Shown here: positions 35,105-43,480 of the stretch, piece after piece
Position numbering within the stretch: the first letter of the stretch is position 1
Layout: every line of letters starts with the position of its first letter
NCBI RefSeq assembly: GCF_000250675.2
Contig: NC_018681.1
Coordinates: forward strand, 7,502,001-7,566,000
Source of the DNA: Nocardia brasiliensis ATCC 700358
GTDB lineage: Bacteria; Actinomycetota; Actinomycetes; Mycobacteriales; Mycobacteriaceae
Reading direction: 5' to 3'
Length of the DNA stretch: 64,000 nt
Program-made: the position numbers and the translations under genes
The notes under the pieces: generated by a model
What the model saw: the letters and a program-made list of their open reading frames with translations, nothing else
What the model was told of the DNA's origin: nothing
Database searches by the model: none

Positions 35105-36033
35105 CACAATCCGAACTGTTCCTTGATGCCGGTCGCCGTGACCGTGTCACCGTGCTTGGTCGGGTGGAACGGGATCCCGAGGAACTCACCGGTCGGGTTG
35201 AAGTACCCGTTGATCCACGAATCCGCGGCGCAGCTGCCGTGGCCCGCGGTGGCCGCCCTGGTGTCGAAGAAGCCGACGTTCAGCGTGGCCGCTGCGGCCC
35301 GCTGCGCGTCGTCGACCTTGTCCAGGAACTCGGTCATCGCACCGGCGCGCGGCTGCGACATCCGGCCCACCGGGGACTCCCAGCACCACTGCGGATTGCC
35401 GCGCTCGCCGATCGTCGGGTAGCCGACGAAGACGATCTGCGCGTTCGGCGCGTAGTAGCGCACGTAGTCCACGACCGGCTTGACCCAGGCCACGTACTGG
35501 TCGGAGTTCACGCCGCGGGCGTCGGGCGCCCGGCCGTCCAGGCCTGCATCGGGCCCGCAGCCCTGGATGAAGTTCGGCAGGCAGGTGACCTCGGCGTCGA
35601 GCGCGCGCTGGCGGTTCGAGCTGTTCCAGATGTCGTTCTGGCCCAGCTGGATCGTGACGAGGCGGGTCTTCGGGCCGAACGCGCCGGCCGAGGCGGCCTG
35701 CTTGGCCATATAGGTCGCGGTGTAGTGCGGCGGGGTGGCCAGCGAGGCACCCAGGCAGGAGACGTCTTCCAGGTCGTCGGCGCCGATGTTCATCTGCGCG
35801 GCCAGCTGCTTGGGCCACGAGGTGTCCGACCGCTGGCAGGACTTGTCGCCGCCGTAGCCGAAGCCGAGCGAGTAGATGATGTTGCCGTTGGTGGTGTAGG
35901 AATCGCCGATCGCCACGAAGGATTTTCCGTCGGCGCCCTCGTCGGCGGCGGCCGGCGCGGCGGTGCCCAGCAGGGCGGACGCGGCGCACAGCGAGGCAGC
36001 GGCAAGGAGTCGGATGGGGGTGGAAGTCTTCAC
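35104..36033 (-). CDS. Secreted SGNH/GDSL hydrolase
   Basis: About 309 aa. A signal peptide (IRLLAAASLCAASALLGTAAPAAA) is followed by an SGNH domain: block I FVAIGDSYTT (nucleophilic Ser), block II around SCLGASLAT, block III LGQNDIWNS (Asn) and block V GIPFHPTKHG (His). It is an esterase or lipase acting outside the membrane. It is translationally coupled to HMG-CoA reductase, so it is co-expressed with the cluster; it might unmask an acylated product or act on envelope lipid. The start appears to be GTG. Confidence 0.85.
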   Translation of the reverse strand: MKTSTPIRLLAAASLCAASALLGTAAPAAADEGADGKSFVAIGDSYTTNGNIIYSLGFGYGGDKSCQRSDTSWPKQLAAQMNIGADDLEDVSCLGASLATPPHYTATYMAKQAASAGAFGPKTRLVTIQLGQNDIWNSSNRQRALDAEVTCLPNFIQGCGPDAGLDGRAPDARGVNSDQYVAWVKPVVDYVRYYAPNAQIVFVGYPTIGERGNPQWCWESPVGRMSQPRAGAMTEFLDKVDDAQRAAAATLNVGFFDTRAATAGHGSCAADSWINGYFNPTGEFLGIPFHPTKHGDTVTATGIKEQFGL

Positions 36034-36135
36034 GGTTCGAATCTCTCTTCAGGGACGTTCAGTCCGTTTCGGAGTCGGCGCCCCGACCATTTCGGGGAGG
36101 CCGCTGGCAGACAGCGGGGCTCGCGCCCTCGAGTG

Positions 36136-37032
36136 CTAGAGCCCGTTCACGTTCGTGAGCGTGGCGAGCACACCGTCGATGGCTCCCCACATGGTGGTGA
36201 TGCCGGCGCTGGTGAGATCGCGGGTCGCGGGGTTGGCCAGGCCGACGCCGTTGGCCAGGTTGGTGGCGTTCACGCTGGCGAGCGCGCTGCGCAGCAGCAT
36301 GGTCGAGCCCACGCCCTCGCCGGTGATCCGATCGAGGCCCTCACCGAAGAAGTAGAACCGCCACAGCGGGCCGACATCGGCGTTGTACGCCTGCTTGGTC
36401 CGGCTGACCAGCGCGGGATTGTTGACCGCGATGGCGTCCATCAATTTGAAGTAGTCGCCCGAGTTCTCCGGGCCGATACCGGTCGAGGCCAGCGCGTACG
36501 GGATATCGACGCTCATATGCGCGTTGTAGCCGACCATCGCCACATAGGCGCCGGACTCCGCGCAATTACCGGCCAACCCGAAATAGGGTGCCCACTGCCA
36601 GGCAATCGGCGCGCCGGTGAATTCGGCGTGCACGGCCCGCAGCCAGGTCTCGTAGCCCTCGAAATAGAATTGCGCGTCACGCTGCGGATCGGTCAGCCCG
36701 GCGCCGGAACGGATCATCGGCAGCACCGTCGCGCGGTCCGCGGTGTCGTTCATGAGCGCGAAGAGTCCGCGTCGATCACCATGTGCGACAAGAATTTCCG
36801 CGATCTGGGCGTTGCGCTCGCCGACCTCGACGAGCCGCTGCAGACCGTCGGCGCCACGGATCGTGTCCATGTCCGAGAGCTCGGTGATCGTGGCGATTTC
36901 AGCGGCATTCAGCGGCGTGCCGCAGGCGGCGGCCGAGACCGGGGATTCGGCGGCGGCGGGGCCGGCGAATCCGGGCCAGAGCGCTGCCGCGCAAGCCATT
37001 GTTGCGACCATGAGTCGCCCATTGCGTAGCAT
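36136..37032 (-). CDS. Secreted DUF5995-like protein
   Basis: About 298 aa with a signal peptide (MVATMACAAALWPGFAGPAAA). The mature part resembles DUF5995 (WQWAPYFGLAGNCAESGAYVAMVGYNAHMSVDIPYALA, shown here in parts as WAPYFGLAG and YNAHMSVDIPYAL), a family of unknown function in actinobacteria. ATG 37032 follows AGAAAGGG; a GTG one codon upstream is possible. It lies 100 bp upstream of the GDSL hydrolase, and both are exported although surrounded by cytoplasmic enzymes. Confidence 0.65.
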   Translation of the reverse strand: MLRNGRLMVATMACAAALWPGFAGPAAAESPVSAAACGTPLNAAEIATITELSDMDTIRGADGLQRLVEVGERNAQIAEILVAHGDRRGLFALMNDTADRATVLPMIRSGAGLTDPQRDAQFYFEGYETWLRAVHAEFTGAPIAWQWAPYFGLAGNCAESGAYVAMVGYNAHMSVDIPYALASTGIGPENSGDYFKLMDAIAVNNPALVSRTKQAYNADVGPLWRFYFFGEGLDRITGEGVGSTMLLRSALASVNATNLANGVGLANPATRDLTSAGITTMWGAIDGVLATLTNVNGL

Positions 37033-37065
37033 CACGATGATGCCCTTTCTGAATAATCCACGGGA

Positions 37066-37088
37066 TTTACCGGTCGATATTTACCGGT
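37066..37088. promoter_or_regulatory. Direct repeat TTTACCGGT, 14-bp period
   Basis: Two identical nonamers at 37066-37074 and 37080-37088, five bases apart, each containing the palindrome ACCGGT. They lie 34 bp upstream of the DUF5995 gene in an AT-rich gap. A regulator or promoter element is plausible. Confidence 0.45.
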
Positions 37089-37174
37089 GTATACACAAAG
37101 ACTAATCGGGTCGGCGGTCGCAATTCCATGGCAGCTACTTGTCACCGGCACGCGGACCAGGCGATTCGCGCCGG

Positions 37175-38032
37175 TCACCCCCAGCGCAGCAGCAGCCGGC
37201 CCACCGTGCGGGAGCCGGACAACCGCAGGGCCCACAGCACCGGCACATAGCGCGGGATCACCTGCGTGGGCCGGTGCCGGATCGCGGTCAGAATCCACTC
37301 CGCCGCTTCCTGCGGCGTCAGCCCGGGCAGCTTCTGATATTCCGGGGTGGGTGCGCTCATCGCGGTGTGCACCAGCGGATAGTGGACGGAGGTCACCGCA
37401 ACCCCGCGGCCGGACAACTCGGCGTCCACACAGCGGCCGAACGCGGTCAGCGCGGTCTTGGAACTCTGGTAGGCCGCGAAACGGGGCGAGGTGCCGGTGG
37501 GCACGGTCCAGGTACCGACGTTGACGATATGACCGCGGCCCGATTCCAGCATGCCGGGCAGCAGGCCGAGGCTGAGCTGGACCGGGCCGAAGTAGTTGAT
37601 GCCCATGGTGCGCCGGAAATCGTGCATGCGATCGAACGATTCCGTGATCGGTCGCCGGATGGACCGGCCGGCGTTGTTCACCAGCACGTCCACCCGGCCG
37701 ACCGAGGTGCGTACCCAGTCGAGCAACGCGTCGACCTCGCCGTCGTCGGTGAGATCGCACGTTCGATAGACCGCTTTGCCGCCCGCGGACCGGATCTCGT
37801 CGGACAACTGCGCGAGTTCCGGCTCCCGGCGCGCCACCAGCACGACCTCGGCCCCGGCCGCGGCGGCTGCCACCGCCGCGGCCCGGCCGATGCCGGCGGA
37901 CGCGCCGGTGATCAGGATCCGTTTGCCGGAGACCGGCTCCTCGACCTTCGCGCGCCGGACGGGCACCGGCCGATTGACGACGTCGGCAACCCGTCCGAGC
38001 GCCCGGCGCACGAGCCGCCTAGCCACGCGCAC
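37175..38032 (-). CDS. Short-chain dehydrogenase/reductase
   Basis: A 285-aa classical SDR. The cofactor motif TGASAGIG follows KRILI, RREPE suggests NADP(H) preference, NNAG is intact (VNNAGRSIR), and the catalytic pair is YQSSK. A basic N-terminal segment (RRLVRRALGRV) and a C-terminal helical extension are present. GTG 38032 overlaps the ADIC synthase stop by 14 bp, so it belongs to the aromatic operon. Substrate unknown: a ketone or alcohol on the terpenoid or aromatic part is likely. Confidence 0.8.
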   Translation of the reverse strand: MRVARRLVRRALGRVADVVNRPVPVRRAKVEEPVSGKRILITGASAGIGRAAAVAAAAAGAEVVLVARREPELAQLSDEIRSAGGKAVYRTCDLTDDGEVDALLDWVRTSVGRVDVLVNNAGRSIRRPITESFDRMHDFRRTMGINYFGPVQLSLGLLPGMLESGRGHIVNVGTWTVPTGTSPRFAAYQSSKTALTAFGRCVDAELSGRGVAVTSVHYPLVHTAMSAPTPEYQKLPGLTPQEAAEWILTAIRHRPTQVIPRYVPVLWALRLSGSRTVGRLLLRWG

Positions 38033-39938
38033 TCACCCGATCCCCGGCGAGCACGGCCGGCCGGGCGATCAGCCGGCTCGCGATGGCGGCGAGCACGGCC
38101 GGACCGTCCTGGGACAGCACCGATTCCGCGTGGAACTGCACCGAGGCGAACCGCTCACCCTGCAGGGCGTACACCTCACCGGTCGCCGGATCACGGCTCA
38201 CCTCGACCCGGCCGAGCGCGGAGTCGAAGGCGTCGACCGCGCTCCGGGCGACGAAGGTGTTGTAGAACCCCGCCCGCACCGGCGTACCGAACAGCGAAAT
38301 CACCCGGCTCACACCTTGATTCGGCTTGTCCAGCCTGGTGATCTCCAGACCCAGTGCGGAGCACAGGATCTGGTGGCTCAGGCAGACCGCCGCGAACGGC
38401 TGATCGGCCGCCGTGAGCTGCTTGATCCGGCGCCGCATCGCCAGCACCCGGGGATCGTGCAGCGCACCGGGATCGCCGGGACCGGGACCGAGCACGACCA
38501 GGTCGTAGTCGGCGAGTTCCACCTCGGCGTCCCAGCTCGCGATCGTCAATTCGAACCCGAGCGAACGCAGCATGCTGGCGAGCATCGTGGTGAAGTTGTC
38601 GGCCGCGTCGATCAGCAACACCGAGCCGCGGGCCTGCGGCGCCGCGCCGATACGCCTGCTGTCCGCTTCCGCGAACCAGAACTGCGAGGCGATCGAGTTG
38701 CGACTCTGCAACGCGGCCGCGACCGCAGGCAACGCGGCCAGCCGCGGCCAGCGCGCCGTGACCGATCCGTTGATCAAAGCCGCTGCCTTGGCATAGGTTT
38801 CGTGCATCTCGCCGACCGGATCGGAGTCGCGCACCAGCGTCGAGCCCACGGTGATCCTGGCCCGCCCCACGGCGTCCACGACGGCGGTGCGGATCAGGAT
38901 GGCCGAATCGAGCCGGACCACGCCGCTCGCCCCGCGGTCGATGTAGGCGATGGCGCCGCTGTAGTAGCCCCGCCCGACCGATTCGTACCGCGCGATGACA
39001 TGCGTGGCGCTTTCCAGCGGCGAGCCGACCACGGTCGGCGCGAACATCGTCTCGCGCAGCACCTCGGCGACGCCGAGTTCGGTGCGGCCGCACAGCAGGT
39101 ACTCGGTGTGGGCCAGATGCGCCATCTCCTTGAGATACGGCCCGGTGACCGTCCCGCCCGCCGGGCAGAGCGCCGACATCATCTTGAGTTCCTCGTCGAC
39201 GACCATGAACAGCTCGTCGTTCTCTTTCTGATCGGCGAGGAAGTGCAGCAGACCCGACTCGGTCGGCCCCTCCGGCGGATACCGGTAGGTGCCGCTGATC
39301 GGGTTCATCGACACGGTCCGGTTGTCGAAGTGCGCGTGCGCTTCCGGGCTGGCGCCGACGAAAGTCTGCGTGCCGGTGTGCACCAGATAGGTCCAGTACG
39401 CACCGCGTTCGCCGCTCAGCAGCCTGCGGAACAACCCGAGCGAGACATGCAGATGATTCGGCCCGAACGATCCGATCAGCGATCGGCTGATCACGAAGTT
39501 GGAGCCTTCACCGGTGCCGATCTCGTCGTCGATGACGGACTGCACGATGCGGCGGTACTCCTCGTCGGAGACGTCGAATCGGAAGCCCGCCGCGTCGATC
39601 GAGTCCGGGCCCAGCAGGTCCGGGCCGATCGCCGCGAGCACCGTTTCGCGGTCGGTGAGCTCGTGCTCGCGCACCGACATCGCGAGCAACGGCGTGCGAT
39701 CGTCGTTGCAGGGGAAACCGCGCTCGGCGATCTGCCGGTAGGGCACCAGAACGAGCAGGCCGGACTCCTCGTCGGCCAGCCGCACCTCGTCGAGGCCGGC
39801 GAGTTCGGCGAAGTCGCCGAGCATGACGTCGACGGTGCCCGGCGCCTCGGCGCCCGATCGCTGCACCATCGCGAACGGCTGCTGCGGATCGGCGAGCAGC
39901 CGATCGAGCAGCGCGCGCCCGGCGGGCACGCGGGCCAT
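38019..39938 (-). CDS. phzE: 2-amino-2-deoxyisochorismate (ADIC) synthase, PhzE type
   Basis: Converts chorismate and glutamine to ADIC. The 639-aa protein fuses a TrpE-like domain (about 1-420; NPISGTYRYPPEG, SALCPAGGTVTGPYLKEM, YSGAIAYIDRGASG) to a class I glutamine amidotransferase domain (about 438-620; VCLSHQ with Cys519, and FHAESV with His603 and Glu605). This fusion and length match PhzE. An anthranilate synthase is the alternative, but the adjacent PhzD-like isochorismatase requires ADIC. ATG 39938 overlaps the isochorismatase stop (ATGA). Confidence 0.88.
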   Translation of the reverse strand: MARVPAGRALLDRLLADPQQPFAMVQRSGAEAPGTVDVMLGDFAELAGLDEVRLADEESGLLVLVPYRQIAERGFPCNDDRTPLLAMSVREHELTDRETVLAAIGPDLLGPDSIDAAGFRFDVSDEEYRRIVQSVIDDEIGTGEGSNFVISRSLIGSFGPNHLHVSLGLFRRLLSGERGAYWTYLVHTGTQTFVGASPEAHAHFDNRTVSMNPISGTYRYPPEGPTESGLLHFLADQKENDELFMVVDEELKMMSALCPAGGTVTGPYLKEMAHLAHTEYLLCGRTELGVAEVLRETMFAPTVVGSPLESATHVIARYESVGRGYYSGAIAYIDRGASGVVRLDSAILIRTAVVDAVGRARITVGSTLVRDSDPVGEMHETYAKAAALINGSVTARWPRLAALPAVAAALQSRNSIASQFWFAEADSRRIGAAPQARGSVLLIDAADNFTTMLASMLRSLGFELTIASWDAEVELADYDLVVLGPGPGDPGALHDPRVLAMRRRIKQLTAADQPFAAVCLSHQILCSALGLEITRLDKPNQGVSRVISLFGTPVRAGFYNTFVARSAVDAFDSALGRVEVSRDPATGEVYALQGERFASVQFHAESVLSQDGPAVLAAIASRLIARPAVLAGDRVSARG

Positions 39939-40612
39939 CACACACCCACCCGGGAGCCGACGTCTGTGCCGGACTGTACGGCGGCGACCAGATCCGCGGT
40001 GGTCCGCACCATGGCGCAGCGGGCCGCCGCGTAATCGAGCGTCATCCGATGGTCCGCGCGCGTGAAGTCGGCGACGGCGTCGGCGGCGAGGAAGGTCTCG
40101 ATGTCGTTGGAGTAGGACTCGCACGCGGTGACCAACACCCCGACGTGCGCGTACACCCCGCTGATGATCAGTTGGTCACGGCCCATCGCCCGGAACCGGT
40201 CGAGCAGGCCCGACCCGTGGAACGCGCTGTAGCGCCACTTCGTGGACACCAGATCGGCTGGGCCGGGGGCCAATTCGGCCACGACCGCGCGATCGGTCTC
40301 GTCCGTGGTCATGCCCGGGCCCCAGACATCGCGCAGCAACCCGCGCTCGGTCGGGGTCATCCCACCGGGCTGCGCGGTATAGACGACGGCCACACCGGCC
40401 CGCACGCAGGCCTCGCGCAGCAGCGCGAGGTTGGCGACCAACTCGGTGTAGGGCGAGCCACCGGCGCGCAACGGGCGCAGAAAGTAGTTCTGCATATCGT
40501 GGATCAACAGCACCGATCGACGGGGTTCGATTTTCCAGTCGACAATATTCTCCGGCATCTCGTCCGGCACCGGCATTTCATACGAAATGACGTCGGGTAT
40601 TCCACCGAACAT
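39938..40612 (-). CDS. phzD: Isochorismatase, PhzD type
   Basis: Removes pyruvate from ADIC to give trans-2,3-dihydro-3-hydroxyanthranilate. About 224 aa. Asp39 (LLIHDMQNYFL) and Lys125 (STKWRYSAF) correspond to the PhzD catalytic pair, and GVYAHVGV has glycine in the place of the cysteine used by nicotinamidases, as in PhzD and EntB. No aryl-carrier domain follows, so it is PhzD-like rather than a full EntB. ATG 40612 is preferred over the adjacent ATG 40615 for spacing from AGAGGAG. Confidence 0.88.
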   Translation of the reverse strand: MFGGIPDVISYEMPVPDEMPENIVDWKIEPRRSVLLIHDMQNYFLRPLRAGGSPYTELVANLALLREACVRAGVAVVYTAQPGGMTPTERGLLRDVWGPGMTTDETDRAVVAELAPGPADLVSTKWRYSAFHGSGLLDRFRAMGRDQLIISGVYAHVGVLVTACESYSNDIETFLAADAVADFTRADHRMTLDYAAARCAMVRTTADLVAAVQSGTDVGSRVGV

Positions 40613-40646
40613 CATGACTCCTCTGATCGATCGAAGTTCTGCGCAC

Positions 40647-41435
40647 TCAGCTGCCGAGTGTCGCGCCACCGTCCACGGTGAGTTCCTGCATCGTGATGTG
40701 CCGGGCTCGGTCGGACAGCAAGAATTCCACGGCGTCGACGATGTCGTCGGGATCGGCTATGCGGCCGAGCGGAATACCGAGACGGAATTTCTCCGGCACG
40801 CCGGCGATGGTAGCTTCGGTACGGTCCTCCCCCTCCCACGTCGCCTGCAGCATTTCGGTCCTGGTGGACCCGGGGGAAACGACGTTGCACCGTATTCCGT
40901 ATTTGGCGACCTCCAGCGCGGCGCATTTGGCGAGCATGGTCGCCGCCGCCTTGGAAGCCGAATAGGCGGACATGGACGCGCGCGGCGTCCGCGCGGCATT
41001 GGAGGACACCGTGACCACCGCGCCGCGGCGCCGGGAGATCATGCGGGTGAGCACCGCCTTGGTCACCCGGAAAACACCGGTCGTGTTGACCGAGAAGGTT
41101 TCTTCCCAGTCGTCCTCGGACAGTTCGACGATCTCGCCGAACCGCATGATGCCGGCCGCGTTCACCAGATAGTCGAGTGGCCCGATATCCCGCTCGACGT
41201 CGCCGACGATGCGTTCGACATCGACCGGGTCGGTCACGTCACCTTGGACGATCGTCACCTGACCGGGCATGGCACGCAGCTCCTTCGATGCGTCCGCGGC
41301 CCGGTCGACCGCGACCACGACCATGCCCTGAGCGGCGAGCCGGTACACGATGCGATGACCGATGCCACCCGCGGCGCCGGTCACCAATGCGATCCGCTGT
41401 GCCCCGGAATCCGAGGCCTGCTGCGGTCCGATCAT
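40647..41435 (-). CDS. EntA-like SDR, predicted dihydro-3-hydroxyanthranilate dehydrogenase
   Basis: A 262-aa classical SDR resembling 2,3-dihydro-2,3-dihydroxybenzoate dehydrogenases. It has TGAAGGIG at 19-26, NAAG near 92, Ser145, Tyr158 and Lys162 in YSASK, and the VSPGSTRTEM segment typical of EntA/DhbA. Beside phzD and phzE it should aromatise DHHA to 3-hydroxyanthranilate, replacing the phzF/phzG branch that leads to phenazines. It heads the leftward operon and is divergent from the adenylate-forming enzyme gene. Confidence 0.85.
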   Translation of the reverse strand: MIGPQQASDSGAQRIALVTGAAGGIGHRIVYRLAAQGMVVVAVDRAADASKELRAMPGQVTIVQGDVTDPVDVERIVGDVERDIGPLDYLVNAAGIMRFGEIVELSEDDWEETFSVNTTGVFRVTKAVLTRMISRRRGAVVTVSSNAARTPRASMSAYSASKAAATMLAKCAALEVAKYGIRCNVVSPGSTRTEMLQATWEGEDRTEATIAGVPEKFRLGIPLGRIADPDDIVDAVEFLLSDRARHITMQELTVDGGATLGS

Positions 41436-41915
41436 TATATTCACCACACTTACGTCATGAATCCTGAACAAAGACCCTGCGGACTCGCCGCATATCTTCG
41501 AAGGTCAATTCAAAGTCTGCTGCGCATGACTGCAGGCAGGCCGATTGATAAACCCGGCGCGCAGCCGAGTCGATGGTAAATTTATCCCTCGCGGACCCGG
41601 CCCCGGTATAGCAGGGTGTTGCCAACAGGCCGGACTGGCAGGGTGTTGTCAATAATCGCCGCGAACTTGTCAGCGCCGGATCGTTGCCGGTGCCGGAAAT
41701 CGAACCATATACTCTCCTCTGTAGTGCAGTCGGGAGTACCCAGCGCAGTGTATTGATCCCGCTGATTCATGCGATGCAACCCCCTCTGGAAACAAACGGG
41801 CCCACGGTTCGACACCGTCCCGATCCTGTCCGGGTGTAAAACCTCAGCCCTGCTCGATCCGGAGCTACCGGTTTATTCCGGGAACGCCGGCCGACACGAA
41901 ACATTGAGTGACGCT
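41436..41915. promoter_or_regulatory. Divergent promoter region with 15-bp direct repeat
   Basis: This 480-bp gap lies between the leftward aromatic/mevalonate genes and the rightward ligase/prenyltransferase genes and should drive both. It contains gcagggtgttgccaa at 41611-41625 and gcagggtgttgtcaa at 41638-41652 (14 of 15 identical, 27-bp period), plus AT-rich tracts at 41575-41590 and 41650-41720. Short ORFs inside have no ribosome-binding site and are not called. Confidence 0.6.
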
Positions 41916-43451
41916 ATGACTCGAAACCACAATCTCATCTACGATCAGTTGATCGAGATCGCCCCGGATGCCCGGCCCTGGATCAGCGACCATTCCTCGG
42001 TCGCCGTGCCGGTGGTCGACAATCAGGTGGCACTGACCGATGTCGCCGACGCGGCCAGCCGTGCGGCGACGCTCTTCGAGAGCACCGGCATCAAGCCCGG
42101 CGACTACTGCGCGGTGTGGCTGGACGCGCCACTGGACATCATGATCGTCATCGCGGCGCTGACCGCGGTGGGCGGCGTGCCGGTCCTGCTCAGCCCGGCG
42201 CTCGACGTCGAGACCCTCGGCCGCATGCTGGCGCCCGTGACGATCGAACGGATCGTCACCACCGGCGACCGCCGGGCCAAGGTCGAACAGCTCGAGACGC
42301 TCCGGCAGATCGATGACTGGGCCGAGCTGGCGGCCCGGCTGCCCGACACCGCGCCGCGCCGCACCACCGCCGTGTCGATGCCGGGCACCGCCCCCTACAT
42401 CGTCACGCACACCTCGGGCACCACCGGCGTGCCGAAGCTGGTGCAGTACACCCGGCGCGGCACCGACCACCAGGGCTACGCCCAGGAGGTGCCCGCGATC
42501 ATCGGCCGGCTGCGCGGCTACGCCGCCGTCGCGGTGTCGCCCGTGCACTACCGCACCGTGACCGGTCTGCTCTGCGCACTGCGCCGCAACGTGCCGCTGG
42601 TCATCCTGTCCGATCACGCGGGCGAGGCGGTGGCCCCGTTCATCCGGCGCTACCAGCCGATCTACCTGGAGGCACATCCGAACACCCTCATGCAGTGGGA
42701 GTACCTGGCCGACAACGGAACCCTGGCCTCGGTGCGGCACTACGTGAGCACCTTCGACGTCATCCACCCCGGCACCGTGCGGCGGCTGCTCGCGGGCTCC
42801 AAGTACCGGCTCGCGACCTTCTTCGAGGCGTACGGCCAGTCCGAACTCGGCGGCATCGCGGCCAAGGTGCACCTCAAGGGTTTCACCGGCCGCAAACACC
42901 GCGCCAAGGTGAGCCGGCTGCCGGAAGGACATTCGGCCGGCTGGACCGCGCCGGGCTACTCGAAGGCCCGGATCGTCGGCCCCGACGGCAAGCGGGTGCC
43001 GAACGGCACCGCGGGCCGGATCCAGGTCACCTCCGCGGGCCAGTTCCAGACCTACATCAACCGGCGCGAGGCGGCCGAGGCCAACACCAGTGCCGACGGC
43101 TGGTGGGACACCGGCGATTACGGCAAGCGGACCCGCTTCGGCAAGCTGATCCTGATCGATCGGCAGGTCGAACGGATGAAGCGGCTCCCCAGCGCCATCG
43201 CGATGGAGGACGTGCTGCTCGCCCGTATGCCGTGGCTGCTGGAAGCCATTGTGCTGGAAAAGGATAAAGGCGTCGTACCGGTGATCGCGTTGCGCGACCG
43301 GCCCTTCGACGAGGCCGCGTGGCGCGCGGCGGTCGCGGACCTGCCGCTGATGGCCGACCCGGTCGTCGTCGACTTCCGCGACTTCCCGCGCACCGCCACC
43401 GGCAAGATCCAGCGCCCCGCGCTGTCGCAGCTGATCGCGCAGCACAGCTGA
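41916..43451 (+). CDS. Adenylate-forming enzyme (aryl-CoA ligase or CreM-like diazotase)
   Basis: About 511 aa, ANL superfamily. Core motifs are HTSGTTGVPKLVQYT (P-loop), AYGQSE (A5), WWDTGDYGK (A7/A8 region) and the C-terminal catalytic lysine motif TATGKIQRPAL. ATG 41916 opens the rightward operon; only a weak GAGTGA precedes it, so an earlier in-frame start remains possible. Its place next to the 3-hydroxyanthranilate genes suggests it activates that acid, for CoA or amide formation. In the cremeomycin pathway an enzyme of this same superfamily (CreM) uses ATP and nitrite to diazotise an aminophenol, so it is also a diazotase candidate. Confidence 0.8.
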   Translation: MTRNHNLIYDQLIEIAPDARPWISDHSSVAVPVVDNQVALTDVADAASRAATLFESTGIKPGDYCAVWLDAPLDIMIVIAALTAVGGVPVLLSPALDVETLGRMLAPVTIERIVTTGDRRAKVEQLETLRQIDDWAELAARLPDTAPRRTTAVSMPGTAPYIVTHTSGTTGVPKLVQYTRRGTDHQGYAQEVPAIIGRLRGYAAVAVSPVHYRTVTGLLCALRRNVPLVILSDHAGEAVAPFIRRYQPIYLEAHPNTLMQWEYLADNGTLASVRHYVSTFDVIHPGTVRRLLAGSKYRLATFFEAYGQSELGGIAAKVHLKGFTGRKHRAKVSRLPEGHSAGWTAPGYSKARIVGPDGKRVPNGTAGRIQVTSAGQFQTYINRREAAEANTSADGWWDTGDYGKRTRFGKLILIDRQVERMKRLPSAIAMEDVLLARMPWLLEAIVLEKDKGVVPVIALRDRPFDEAAWRAAVADLPLMADPVVVDFRDFPRTATGKIQRPALSQLIAQHS

Positions 43452-43480
43452 CCATCGGCCCTCACTCCACAGGACTCGAC

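Noticed and set aside
38019..40612. Phenazine biosynthesis
   Set aside because: phzE and phzD types are present but phzF, phzG, phzA and phzB are not, and an EntA-like dehydrogenase follows.
41457..41579. Short plus-strand ORF in the divergent promoter
   Set aside because: No ribosome-binding site and Arg/Pro-rich sequence; more likely promoter DNA.
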